From the NCBI GenBank assembly GCA_905200645.1, contig CAJKLD010000012.1, positions 1 through 62,015 on the forward strand: DNA of 62,015 nucleotides, given 5' to 3'. This DNA comes from an uncultured Phascolarctobacterium sp. GTDB taxonomy: Bacteria; Bacillota; Negativicutes; Acidaminococcales; Acidaminococcaceae. The position numbers were made by a program, and so were the translations under genes. Below the pieces are notes generated by a model. It ran no database searches and had not been told where the DNA came from. It saw only the letters and a list, made by a program, of their open reading frames with translations. Shown one piece after another: positions 52,875-60,671 of the stretch (position 1 is its first letter; every line of letters begins with the position of its first letter).

Positions 52875-53347
52875 TTATGTTTTTATGCACAATGCTTTTA
52901 CCTCTCGCAAAAAAGCTGCGGCTTCTTTGCTCAAAGGCTGTTATTGCCTCCAAGCTAAATTCAAATGAATGGGCTGCTGCGGCATTAGAGGAATAAAACG
53001 CAGACGGCTGTTATCGCTTACAGCAACCAGCTTATCTAAGCAAACTGCGTTGCCCATCCCTTCCTCCACCATTAACGCAGCGTTAAAAAGTAAATTATAG
53101 GTGCAGACAATATGCAGTTCTTCTGCCGGTAGCTTAAACCAACGCTGCAAATTATGTAAAACCGTTTGCTGATTACTTACCAAAAGTGGTATTTTCGCAG
53201 CTCTTTAGCTTCCAACGTCTGCTTAGCCGCTAAAGGAGAATCTTGCCGTACCAAAAGTCCCTAGCGGTCTACATAAGGAAGCCGCAGCGTAGCATATTTT
53301 TGCAGATTTGTCGGCTCAATAAAAAGTCCAAAATCCAGCAATCCCTT
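52875..53347 (-). pseudogene. LysR-family regulator, C-terminal half (gene split by the mobile element)
   Basis: Read on the minus strand it begins at the element border with KGLLDFGLFIEPTNLQKY, the middle of a LysR effector domain, and continues LVRQDSPLAAKQTLEAKEL, then VSNQQTVLHNLQRWFKL and IHLNLAWRQ. Damage is visible: a TAG where a Trp codon is expected before GLLVRQ, a one-base deletion in an A-run after KEL, and a TAA after LAWRQ before QPLSKEAAAFL. The N-terminal half is 7.35 kb away at 60694-61112, and the two join exactly at residues Asp-Lys/Gly (LDK-GLLDFG). Together they make about 297 residues, a full LysR. Confidence 0.9.
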
Positions 53348-53369
53348 AGTTTTACGTTGATAAGGAAGT
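53348..53369 (+). repeat. Left end of the element (att half site)
   Basis: 22 bases that match the complement of 60672-60693 at 16 of 22 positions. The adjoining AA (complement of 53346-53347) is the presumed crossover dinucleotide next to the LysR fragment. Confidence 0.75.
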
Positions 53370-53408
53370 ATTCAAAACAACTTATCATGAACGCTGACAA
53401 ACAGGGTG

Positions 53409-53444
53409 CAAGTAAGCAGGTGTAATTAATTACACCTGCTTACT
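53409..53444. repeat. Perfect 36-bp palindrome
   Basis: Left arm AAGTAAGCAGGTGTAATT followed at once by its exact complement, no loop. It lies 36 bases past the AIPR-like stop codon and 40 bases inside the element end. No T-run follows on the minus strand, so it is not a typical terminator. Confidence 0.9.
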
Positions 53445-53479
53445 TTACAAAGAGTGGGAGATTTTTTAATACGAATTAA

Positions 53480-54658
53480 TCACATTTTATGACCATAGAT
53501 AAAAACTTCCTTAAATAGATTACTCCACAAATTACTATTTTTTGCAATTACGTCTGGCGTTTCCGCCTTTTCATCTAAAACTATTGCAACTAATTGAGGA
53601 CCTAATGCCTCCCAAACTACTTTGGGCGATTCAATCCATGAATACTTATCTTCTTTTATTTCTATCAATGCGCGAAAAGCTCCTAATAATGGATAAATTA
53701 ATCCTTTTGGAACAAGATACTGTAAATCGCTTTGCGAGTAAATTGATTTTCCTACAATTTCACCATCAGCATATTTTGCGTATTTGCGAGTGCCATATCT
53801 TTTTCCTGCTCGGCTAGCCATAACATTAAAATTACATTCAATATCATCCCATAATGCAAAAACATCAGAAATAATAGGTGTCATATTGGAAATAATATGT
53901 TCGCGTTTATCCTTACCCAAATTTAAAAAGCGTTTTAAGCTTGCTTCCTTTCCGGTATAACATTGTACAGGTTGCAGTTCTGATAACCGTCCATCATTAT
54001 TCCTCATTGGATAAATTGCTTGATTAAACATATTCAGAACAGTAATGACTTCACGAACATCAATAGGAATAATATTGGGATCATTATAATGCTCGTTCAT
54101 TTTATATGCGATTCTATTTGAAAAAGATAATGTACTAAATGCTTTTTTTATTACCTCAAAACTGTCCTTTAATTCCTCAATAGATTTTAAATCTACTTGA
54201 ACAGATGTATTTCGCGCAGCCGCTAATTCAACAGGTGTTTCTAATCCAGTAAAAATTTCCATGAATACATAACGATCAGCTGAAAGCAAACCGGATTTTT
54301 GCGCTTCAAGAATTGCTCTTAATGTGTGACCGCCGTCAATATTTCCATGCTTTGTTGAATCGGATAAAACAATAGTTACTATTTTCTTTTGGTTATCATA
54401 ATCAATACTTTCAGCAGAAAGCAAAATTCCGCGATTTAACTCATGAAAATTTAAGTTCTCCAATAAGCTATCATTTATAGCTTTGGCGACATTTGTAGTC
54501 ATTTTTTGTTCGCGTGGATTTGTTTCCATCCAATCTTCAATTTCTTGAGGAATGGATTTTGCTTGTGCATAACATACATATTTTATATGCTTGCCACTTG
54601 CATTTACAGGATCTGTCATTTTTTTAAATTGTTCTGCTTTAAATACCAATTTTGCCAT
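53480..54658 (-). CDS. AIPR-like protein (abortive infection/phage resistance family)
   Basis: 392 residues, soluble. Early part: FHELNRGILLSAESI, matching the F..NNGI start of AIPR domains. Then GNIDGGHTLRAILEAQ (about 132-147), resembling the NGxQT/DGQHR-type motif of AIPR and DndB-like proteins, and AAARNTSVQVDLKSIEELKD, the NsQ..I..dl motif. The C-terminal half (RAGKRYGTRKYAKYADGE) is unassigned. AIPR proteins occur in phage-defence islands, often with unknown biochemistry. The ATG at 54658 has AAAGGAG 8 bases upstream. Its promoter has a palindromic operator. It is more A+T-rich than the other element genes, suggesting separate acquisition. Confidence 0.65.
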   Translation of the reverse strand: MAKLVFKAEQFKKMTDPVNASGKHIKYVCYAQAKSIPQEIEDWMETNPREQKMTTNVAKAINDSLLENLNFHELNRGILLSAESIDYDNQKKIVTIVLSDSTKHGNIDGGHTLRAILEAQKSGLLSADRYVFMEIFTGLETPVELAAARNTSVQVDLKSIEELKDSFEVIKKAFSTLSFSNRIAYKMNEHYNDPNIIPIDVREVITVLNMFNQAIYPMRNNDGRLSELQPVQCYTGKEASLKRFLNLGKDKREHIISNMTPIISDVFALWDDIECNFNVMASRAGKRYGTRKYAKYADGEIVGKSIYSQSDLQYLVPKGLIYPLLGAFRALIEIKEDKYSWIESPKVVWEALGPQLVAIVLDEKAETPDVIAKNSNLWSNLFKEVFIYGHKM

Positions 54659-54782
54659 TTCAAATACTCCTTTCGACATAAAAAAATCTACACTCCTAGC
54701 TAGAATAGGAACGTAGAATATAAACATAGGTATTTGAAATAGCTACGTGTCCACATCTATTTAGAAGATACTGGATATCTAA

Positions 54783-54840
54783 TAGAGCAATATCGCTCTA
54801 TAGACAATATATGTATATCATAAATTAGCCAAAAAGTCAA
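54783..54840 (-). promoter_or_regulatory. Promoter with palindromic operator for the AIPR-like gene
   Basis: On the minus strand TTGACT (54840-54835), 17 bases, TATACA (54817-54812). Just downstream, at and after the predicted start, lies an inverted repeat, TAGAGC-AATATC-GCTCTA (54783-54800 on the plus strand). This fits a repressor site. Confidence 0.7.
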
Positions 54841-55059
54841 ATCGGAAATTATTTCATTATTTCACAATTAAAGTCTTTACGCAATAGAGTGCCGTTTTTG
54901 AAGACAGACATATAAAATCCTTACCCCGTCATTTCAACGTCCGCAAAGCCGCATAAATCAAGGACAAAATAACCTCTACTGCGTAACAATCCCCATAATA
55001 AATTGAGGGCGAAAGCAGTTTACTGATTTCACCCTCTTGATTACCCATTAGCAAAGGTG
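54841..55059. other. Non-coding stretch of the element
   Basis: No reading frame with a ribosome site was seen. It holds one imperfect hairpin at 55005-55036 (GAGGG-GAAA arms with one mismatch), possibly a terminator for genes to the right read on the minus strand. Otherwise nothing is recognised. Confidence 0.5.
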
Positions 55060-55111
55060 GGAAAAGCTGTCAAGGGCGCGTAGCGCGAAGTTTACCCTTG
55101 ACAGCTTTTCC
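55060..55111. repeat. Long hairpin with 17-bp perfect stem
   Basis: Arms GGAAAAGCTGTCAAGGG (55060-55076) and its exact complement (55095-55111). The 18-base loop begins with CGCGTAGCGCG, itself able to pair. It lies just downstream of the HTH remnant in the reading direction of the minus strand. I have seen such a hairpin around this gene pair in related Firmicutes elements, but could not check it. Confidence 0.85.
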
Positions 55112-55126
55112 TGTCTTTTCTACTTC

Positions 55127-55291
55127 TTATCGGTCAAAGCGGAATTTCAGTATGGCTTCAACCAGTTTCGCCTTTAGCCTGTCCTGTGTATCGTCATTGA
55201 TATGCCCCTTATACATAGACAGATACTTGATGTGAGCGGTGTAATGCCGCAATACTGCATCTACCGCTTCCGGCTCTCCGGCAACAGCTTT
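55127..55291 (-). pseudogene. Headless helix-turn-helix protein remnant
   Basis: Directly after the stop of the sigma-like gene, and in the same frame, the minus strand reads KAVAGEPEAVDAVLRHYTAH then KYLSMYKGHINDDTQDRLKA and ends AILKFRFDR-stop. This is the body of the small helix-turn-helix protein that follows the sigma-like gene in Tn1549-type elements. No start codon or ribosome site remains; the first residues and the intergenic bases are missing, as if by a small deletion. Expression could only come from read-through of the sigma gene stop. Confidence 0.7.
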
Positions 55292-55732
55292 TTATTCCTC
55301 ATGTTCCAATCTCTCCCATTCTTTCCGTAACTGTTTCAGTGCAACATTTCTCCGACTGTTTATTGTACTTCTGCAACGCCTATACAGTCTGCCGATTGCT
55401 TCATCACGATAGCCGACGAAATAATAAAGCAACAGGACTTCCCTCCTTAATTGCGGCAATCTTGATAATGCCATTGCTAACCGTTCATCATCAACGACAA
55501 CTTCCTTTCCCAACACAAGAAATACACTCGGCTTGTCCTGCTTTTCAAAATAGCTGTCCATAGCAGACGGTTCAAAATATCTTTCCGACATCAGATAGTC
55601 AAGGGATATTTCCCGTTCTTCTTTCCGCTTCATATCCCGCCATGCGCCTACTGCTTCATGGCGCAGGACAATCTTGCAGAACGCATTGAACGCATATTCG
55701 ATATGCTCCATGAACTGTTCAGAATATCTCAT
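55292..55732 (-). CDS. Sigma-70-region-4-like protein of a conjugative-element type
   Basis: 146 residues. The C-terminal half (RLAMALSRLPQLRREVLLLY followed by YFVGYRDEAIGRLY and RRCRSTINSRRNVALKQLRK) is a sigma region 4 helix-turn-helix. The N-terminal half is a degenerate region 2 with a WRDMKRKEEREISLDYLM stretch. Such proteins control conjugation genes in Tn916/Tn1549-like elements. GGGGGTGAG lies just before the ATG and may be masked by a hairpin (55742-55764). Its usual partners, the conjugation genes, are absent, so it may be a relic. Confidence 0.75.
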   Translation of the reverse strand: MRYSEQFMEHIEYAFNAFCKIVLRHEAVGAWRDMKRKEEREISLDYLMSERYFEPSAMDSYFEKQDKPSVFLVLGKEVVVDDERLAMALSRLPQLRREVLLLYYFVGYRDEAIGRLYRRCRSTINSRRNVALKQLRKEWERLEHEE

Positions 55733-55741
55733 TTTCGCTCA

Positions 55742-55764
55742 CCCCCTTTCTTCCCAGTAGGGGG
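55742..55764 (-). promoter_or_regulatory. Hairpin that may mask the ribosome site of the sigma-like gene
   Basis: CCCCCT (read on the minus strand upstream) pairs with AGGGGG, the core of the Shine-Dalgarno, with an 11-base loop. It would hold the ribosome site closed until something opens it. Confidence 0.5.
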
Positions 55765-55856
55765 CTATTACAACAAAACCCCATACAGCAGAAAGCGCAT
55801 GAGTTTTTGAGTAATGCGAGTTATTAAGACATACTAAATGATAGGTGTATTCATAC

Positions 55857-55949
55857 TCATAGGCAGAATATCCCGTTCCACAAGACAGGATTTTTTTGAT
55901 AATTCACCATAGCAAAAACTACACATGAAATGAAATAAAAAACAGACAT
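55857..55949 (-). CDS. Possible 30-residue hydrophobic peptide
   Basis: The frame starts at an ATG 7 bases after GAGGTG and encodes MSVFYFISCVVFAMVNYQKN plus 10 residues. It might be a leader peptide for genes on the minus strand, or chance. No homologue is recognised. Confidence 0.25.
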   Translation of the reverse strand: MSVFYFISCVVFAMVNYQKNPVLWNGIFCL

Positions 55950-56000
55950 AGCAGCACCTCACAATACCGCCATATCTATGAAAACTTTTCTGCCACATAA

Positions 56001-56038
56001 AAACGGCGGCTTTGATTGTTATTTCAAAACCGCCGTTT
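56001..56038 (-). terminator. Hairpin between MATE and sigma-like genes
   Basis: A 9-bp stem, AAACGGCGG with its complement, and a 20-base loop. It follows the MATE stop codon by about 90 bases. T-rich bases on the minus strand are few (TTTATGTGG), so it is a modest terminator. The rest of 55765-56128 shows only the small frame at 55857-55949. Confidence 0.55.
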
Positions 56039-56128
56039 AACCGCTTGTATTCTGTTTTGGCGCATGATGATTTTGCCGCCACACAACGGTTTTTTTATTA
56101 ACCGCCGGACGGCATGAAAATTTTCTTT

Positions 56129-57463
56129 TTATGCGTAGTGATACTTTTCCCTGTTCTGATGAAGAAAAACCAGTGCTACAATCATAGTGGTTAACTCTGC
56201 TATCGGTACTGCAAGCCATACCCCCGTTACACCCAAAAGATTAGGCAATGTAAGCAACAGCACTGTAATCAGTCCAAAAGTCCGCAGAAATGACAAAATT
56301 GCTGACAGCTTCCCGTTTGCTAATGCAGTAAATGTGGCAGAGGTAAAAATATTCAGTCCACAAAATAGAAAACTGAATGGGAAGATCAAAAATCCGTTTC
56401 GTGCAATTTCATAAACAGGCGTTCCTTTATTGGCAAAAATACTTACCAATGGCGAACCCCAAATAAAAGCTACTGCAAAAACAGTGACCGAAACAAAGAC
56501 AATAAATTGCATACAAATTGAAAATACATTTTTTAGCTGTTTTTCGTCCTGCTTCCCATAGTTATAGCTGATAACAGGGGCTACGCCCATAGAAAAACCT
56601 ATGTAAAGGGCACTCAATAAAATTTGTGTATAGATAATGATTGTAATTGCCGCAACCCCGTTTTCTCCAAGCAGTTTCATCATAATGCGGTTAAAAAGGA
56701 ATGTTGTAACCGCTGTTGCCGCCTGACTTACCATTTCCGAAAAACCATTGGTACAGCTTTCAGCCAATACGGAAAAGTCTATGACTGGCTTCCTAAAATG
56801 CAGACTGTTTTTCTTTGTGGAAAAGAACCACAATCCAATCACCGCCGGTATCATATAGCCAATGCCCGTACCAAACGCCGCCCCCTTAATGCCCATGTGA
56901 AGCGGCACAATAAAAATATAGTCCAGTAAAATATTAGCAATTCCCGCACTTACTCCAAGCACCATACCCATTCCGGTGCGTCCTGCCGTTACGATTAGAT
57001 TTTGAAAAAGCACTTGCAGGATACTTGCAGGCGTGAATAACAGCAGAATGAAAAGGTATTCTTTGCAGTATGGAAATAGAATACTGCTCGCTCCAAGCCC
57101 CCAGACAATCCTGTCAATAAAAACCGTCCCCAAAACTGCAATCAATACACCAAACAAAATGCCTGCTGAAATAATCAGCGTAAAATCCTGTGCCGCTCTT
57201 GTATGTTCTCCTGCTCCCATTTTGCGGGCGGTAGTAGCACTTCCTCCTGTTGCAAGCATAGTTTCAAGACCGACAATCAGATTGATAACAGGGCAGACAA
57301 TATTCAATGCCGAAAGTGCATTTGTATCTACAAGTCGTGCTACAAAAATTGTGTCAACGACTGTATACAGCCCCATGAATATCATCATCAAAATTGTAGG
57401 AAATGCAAATTTCAGCAACGATTTTATTGTAAAGTCCTGTGATAGTGGATTTAGGTCACTCAT
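56129..57463 (-). CDS. MATE-family multidrug efflux pump
   Basis: 444 residues, 12 helices in two MatE halves. LLKFAFPTILMMIFMGLYTV then VDTIFVARLVDTNALSALNI begin the first half; NIVCPVINLIVGLETMLATG and GGSATTARKMGAGE follow; GVAPVISYNYGKQDEKQLKN opens the key loop of the second half. It expels drugs using Na+ or H+. The ATG at 57463 has GGAGGGCGAGG upstream and overlaps the AraC fusion gene by 8 bases, so both are translated together. It is likely the cargo that the fused regulator controls. Confidence 0.9.
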   Translation of the reverse strand: MSDLNPLSQDFTIKSLLKFAFPTILMMIFMGLYTVVDTIFVARLVDTNALSALNIVCPVINLIVGLETMLATGGSATTARKMGAGEHTRAAQDFTLIISAGILFGVLIAVLGTVFIDRIVWGLGASSILFPYCKEYLFILLLFTPASILQVLFQNLIVTAGRTGMGMVLGVSAGIANILLDYIFIVPLHMGIKGAAFGTGIGYMIPAVIGLWFFSTKKNSLHFRKPVIDFSVLAESCTNGFSEMVSQAATAVTTFLFNRIMMKLLGENGVAAITIIIYTQILLSALYIGFSMGVAPVISYNYGKQDEKQLKNVFSICMQFIVFVSVTVFAVAFIWGSPLVSIFANKGTPVYEIARNGFLIFPFSFLFCGLNIFTSATFTALANGKLSAILSFLRTFGLITVLLLTLPNLLGVTGVWLAVPIAELTTMIVALVFLHQNREKYHYA

Positions 57464-58313
57464 TGTCCTCGCCCTCCGATTTTTCTCTGTAAAGTATAAA
57501 CCGCTGTGTCGGATAGCCAAATTCAATTAACAGTTCCGCTTCAGCGAAACCAAGCCTTCCCCATATCTCCCGATAGCCTGTATCTGCCTTGTCACCCTCC
57601 CGAAAAGTTGTTACACTAATCTGCGCGGAACGTGCAAGTTCAAACAATGCTTTTTCACAAAATGCTTTCGCTATCCCTCTTTTCCGATACTGTGGGTGTA
57701 CCCCAAAGAAATCAATGCTCCCTGTTACCTCGTTAAACGCCATAATTCCGATTGCCGTATCAGCGTCTTTCAAAATCAATGCACGCTTATTTTTGATATA
57801 CTCCTGCAACTGTTCAAGGTACTGCTTTTCGTCCAGATGCGGGAACCCGTCAATGACAAGGTGAACCAATTCTATCCATTTGGGTATATCCTCCTGTGTT
57901 GCAAAGACGATTTTATCCTGCCATTCTTTTCCCTCTAAATTTGTAGGATTTTCATTCAAGACATATCTTAGCTGCAATGGATAAAATTCTTCTTCCTCCC
58001 TATACCTGTTAGGGGATTTTTTATACATGGCTTTGAAAATATCCGTAAAGGACTGCTGGCTCTCATATCCGGCAGAAAGTGCAATTTCAAGGATTGGTCT
58101 GTCGGAAAGTACAAGCAGTTTTGCGGCTTCGGTCAACTGGCGGCGTTGTACATAGTCGTGGATTGTCAGCCCTACCGTACCTGTGAACATTCGGTGTAAA
58201 TGATATTTTGAATAATGTACAGCCCCCGCAACTGTTTCCAAGTCCAGTTTTTCGTGTAGGTGACTTTCGATATAGTCGATTGCCGCCATTACATTTTTGA
58301 TATTCCCCGGCAT
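57456..58313 (-). CDS. AraC-type DNA-binding domain fused to a GNAT acetyltransferase
   Basis: 285 residues. N-terminal AraC HTH pair (about 5-105): IDYIESHLHEKLDLETVAGA, YHLHRMFTGTVGLTIHDYVQ, AKLLVLSDRPILEIALSAGY, ESQQSFTDIFKAMYKKSPNRY. After a linker (about 105-130), a GNAT fold follows with GIMAFNEVTGSIDFFGVHPQ then YRKRGIAKAFCEKALFELAR, the acetyl-CoA motif A being PQYRKRGIA. The GNAT domain may sense or modify a drug, making the protein a regulator of the overlapping MATE gene. GGAGG is 9 bases before the ATG. Confidence 0.88.
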   Translation of the reverse strand: MPGNIKNVMAAIDYIESHLHEKLDLETVAGAVHYSKYHLHRMFTGTVGLTIHDYVQRRQLTEAAKLLVLSDRPILEIALSAGYESQQSFTDIFKAMYKKSPNRYREEEEFYPLQLRYVLNENPTNLEGKEWQDKIVFATQEDIPKWIELVHLVIDGFPHLDEKQYLEQLQEYIKNKRALILKDADTAIGIMAFNEVTGSIDFFGVHPQYRKRGIAKAFCEKALFELARSAQISVTTFREGDKADTGYREIWGRLGFAEAELLIEFGYPTQRFILYREKSEGEDNE

Positions 58314-58602
58314 TGCAGCTTCCTCCTTTCTCTTTGCATTATAGCAGGATATTTCATTCCGCTTTTCATATATCTTGCGGTTTTAAGGACAAGTATTTAC
58401 CAGTATACAACAGTCCACTCCGATAGGAAAGATTTTTAGAACTTTCTTTTGATACATTTGGCATTTCCCAAACTTCCCCATATTAAGAAACAATGAAAAC
58501 TTTTTGAAGAATTTTTCTCAAAACTTCGTCAAAACTGCCCTGTGCGGTGTTGTAGGTAGTGAGAGGATTTTCAAGAGGGTTTGGGATACTTCCCAACAAG
58601 TA

Positions 58603-58664
58603 AAATCTGTCCGGCAAGCAATAGGCTCAGACGGGCAGATTTACGGAAATGGGTACCCGTTTCC
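58603..58664 (+). promoter_or_regulatory. Structured leader in front of the TnpW-like gene
   Basis: Two inverted repeats follow each other: 58603-58613 with 58632-58642 (AAATCTGTCCG and CGGGCAGATTT, 10 of 11 pairing) and a near-perfect 20-base palindrome at 58645-58664 (GGAAATGGGTACCCGTTTCC). They lie in the 405-base gap between the divergent AraC fusion and TnpW-like genes. Upstream at 58581-58596 a TTGGGA/TCCCAA pair is also seen. They may control the recombinase operon. Confidence 0.5.
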
Positions 58665-58718
58665 TATGCTTGCTCCGAAACTTCTCATTTTAACAAATAC
58701 GGAAAGGAAGGGAAACGA

Positions 58719-58919
58719 ATGGATTGGGAACTGGAAATCAAGGACAGTGAATTTGTACCACAAAAGAGAAAGCCGACAGAAGAAACCGTCTGCTACAAAA
58801 TCGGCGGCACATACTATGAAGTGTCTACCTCCTGCGACGGCTCGGAACGGCTCCGCGACAAGATGACACGGCTCATAAAAGCGGAAACCGTCAAACCGCC
58901 CAATGACAAACAGGGATAA
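58719..58919 (+). CDS. TnpW-like small transposon protein
   Basis: 66 residues. ETVCYKIGGTYYEVSTSCDG and ERLRDKMTRLIKAE match the pattern of TnpW proteins, which are encoded just before the large recombinase in Tn4451-like elements. Function unknown; it may be an accessory of excision. GGAAGGGAA precedes the ATG at 58719. The recombinase gene starts 62 bases later. Confidence 0.75.
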   Translation: MDWELEIKDSEFVPQKRKPTEETVCYKIGGTYYEVSTSCDGSERLRDKMTRLIKAETVKPPNDKQG

Positions 58920-58981
58920 GTACGCTATAATAAGATTAGCACTTCTGTTTGTCGGGCGTTCATTACAGGAGGAATGAACAT

Positions 58982-60613
58982 ATGACAGCAAATACATATA
59001 AGCCCGAACAGATAACAGCATTATACGCCCGTCTTTCGCAGGAAGATACGTTAGAGGGCGACAGCAACAGCATTGTGAACCAGAAAGCAGTCCTCTCCAA
59101 ATATGCGGCGGACAACGGCTTTTCCAATCCCGTTTTCTTCATTGACGACGGTATATCGGGCGTGACGTTCGACAGACCAAATTTTAACCGCATGATTGCG
59201 GAGATTGAAGCCGGAAACGTGGCGACAGTCATTGTCAAGGATATGTCAAGATTAGGACGTGATTATCTGAAAGTCGGCTACTATACGGAAATCTTTTTCG
59301 TAGAGCGCGACGTTAGATATATCGCAATCAATGACGGTGTGGACAGCGCAAAAGGCGACAATGATTTTACTCCGTTCCGTAACCTGTTTAATGATTTTTA
59401 CGCCAAAGACACAAGCAAAAAGGTACGGGCAATCAAACGGGCGCAAGGACAGGCGGTGGAACATCTGACAAAGCCGCCCTATGGCTACATGGTAAGCCCT
59501 ACGGACAAAAAGCAATGGATTGTGGACGAGGAAGCCACCGCTGTGGTGAAGCGGGTTTTTGATTTATGTATCGCCGGAAAAGGACCTATGCAGATAGCAA
59601 AAATCCTCAAAGAAGATAAGGTACTGACTGCCAAAGCCCACTACGCAAAGAAAAAAGGAAATCAATTTCCCGAAAATCCCTATGATTGGAAGGATAGTAC
59701 CATTGTTGGTATTTTGGAGCGTATGGACTACTGCGGGCATACGGTAAACTTCAAAAGCTATTCCAAATCCCACAAGCTAAAAAAGCGAATTCCAACCACA
59801 AAGGAACAGCAGGCTATCTTCTTCAATACCCATGAAGCGATTGTAGAGGACGCTGTTTTTGAACGGGTACAGGAACTTAGGGCGAACAAACGCCGCCCCA
59901 CAAAAGCGGACAGACAAGAGTTGTTTTCCGGCTTGGTGTACTGTGCGGACTGTGGAAGCAAGCTACATTTCGCTACTTGTAAAAGTTTTAATGGCTCACA
60001 AGACCATTACCGCTGTGCAAAATACAAGAGCAATACGGGAAGCTGTACGGCGCACTTTATCCGTGAGGAAGTGTTGAAGCAGATAGTATGGAGCAGGATA
60101 TTTGACGTGACCGCCCTTTTCTTTGATGAAATCATAGCGTTTAAAGAAATGATGTATCAGCAACGCTCTGCTGAAACGGAAAAGGAAATGAAGCGCAGGA
60201 AGCGGGAAGTCGGACAGGCACAAAAACGGATAGCAGAACTTGACCGTATCTTCAAGAGGATTTATGAAGATGATATAAGCGGCGCAATCAGCCACGACAG
60301 GTTTTTGAAGCTGTCCGCAGAGTATGAAGCAGAGCAGCGGGAACTGGAAGAAAAGGTCAAGGCAGACCAGCAGGAAGTCGATACCTACGAACAGAACAAG
60401 AGCGATTTTGACAGCTTTTCTGCGATTATCCGCAAGTATGTGGGGATAAAGGAACTTACTCCCGCAATCGTCAATGAATTTATCAAGAGAATCATAGTCC
60501 ATGCGCCGGAAAAGGTGGACGGAAAACGGGTACAGAAAGTGGATATTGTTTTCAGCTTTGTTGGGGAAATCAATTTCCTTTCTGCTACACAACCGAAACA
60601 GCAAGGCGCATAA
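58982..60613 (+). CDS. Large serine recombinase (TnpX/resolvase-type, with DUF4368)
   Basis: 543 residues. The catalytic domain starts ALYARLSQEDTLEGDSNSI (nucleophile Ser about 21), with FIDDGISGVTFDRPNFNRMI and VIVKDMSRLGRDYLKVGYYT. The recombinase domain (KPPYGYMVSPTDKKQWIVDE ... RVFDLCIAGKGPMQIAKIL) and the zinc ribbon (VYCADCGSKL and YRCAKYK...GSC) follow, then a coiled coil (about 400-480) and a C-terminal DUF4368-like part (VNEFIKRIIVHAPEKVDG). It cuts with a 2-base stagger and exchanges strands, integrating the element. The ATG at 58982 follows AGGAGG. It stands at the right border of the element. Confidence 0.92.
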   Translation: MTANTYKPEQITALYARLSQEDTLEGDSNSIVNQKAVLSKYAADNGFSNPVFFIDDGISGVTFDRPNFNRMIAEIEAGNVATVIVKDMSRLGRDYLKVGYYTEIFFVERDVRYIAINDGVDSAKGDNDFTPFRNLFNDFYAKDTSKKVRAIKRAQGQAVEHLTKPPYGYMVSPTDKKQWIVDEEATAVVKRVFDLCIAGKGPMQIAKILKEDKVLTAKAHYAKKKGNQFPENPYDWKDSTIVGILERMDYCGHTVNFKSYSKSHKLKKRIPTTKEQQAIFFNTHEAIVEDAVFERVQELRANKRRPTKADRQELFSGLVYCADCGSKLHFATCKSFNGSQDHYRCAKYKSNTGSCTAHFIREEVLKQIVWSRIFDVTALFFDEIIAFKEMMYQQRSAETEKEMKRRKREVGQAQKRIAELDRIFKRIYEDDISGAISHDRFLKLSAEYEAEQRELEEKVKADQQEVDTYEQNKSDFDSFSAIIRKYVGIKELTPAIVNEFIKRIIVHAPEKVDGKRVQKVDIVFSFVGEINFLSATQPKQQGA

Positions 60614-60626
60614 GAACTCGAAAAGA

Positions 60627-60657
60627 CGGTACAGCCCTCGAAATCGGGGCTATACCG
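60627..60657 (+). terminator. Hairpin after the recombinase gene
   Basis: An 11-bp stem with one mismatch (CGGTACAGCCC with GGGCTATACCG), 9-base loop, 14 bases after the stop codon; no T-run. Confidence 0.6.
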
Positions 60658-60671
60658 CCTAATCTGAAATT

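Noticed and set aside
52941..53183. A separate 80-residue gene
   Set aside because: It is a piece of the decayed LysR C-terminal half, which continues on both sides in other frames.
53409..53444. A rho-independent terminator of the AIPR-like gene
   Set aside because: The palindrome has no loop and no T-run on the minus strand; listed as a palindrome instead.
55834..56082. An 82-residue coding frame in the element gap
   Set aside because: No ribosome site and a hairpin inside it; only a 30-residue frame in another phase has a plausible start.
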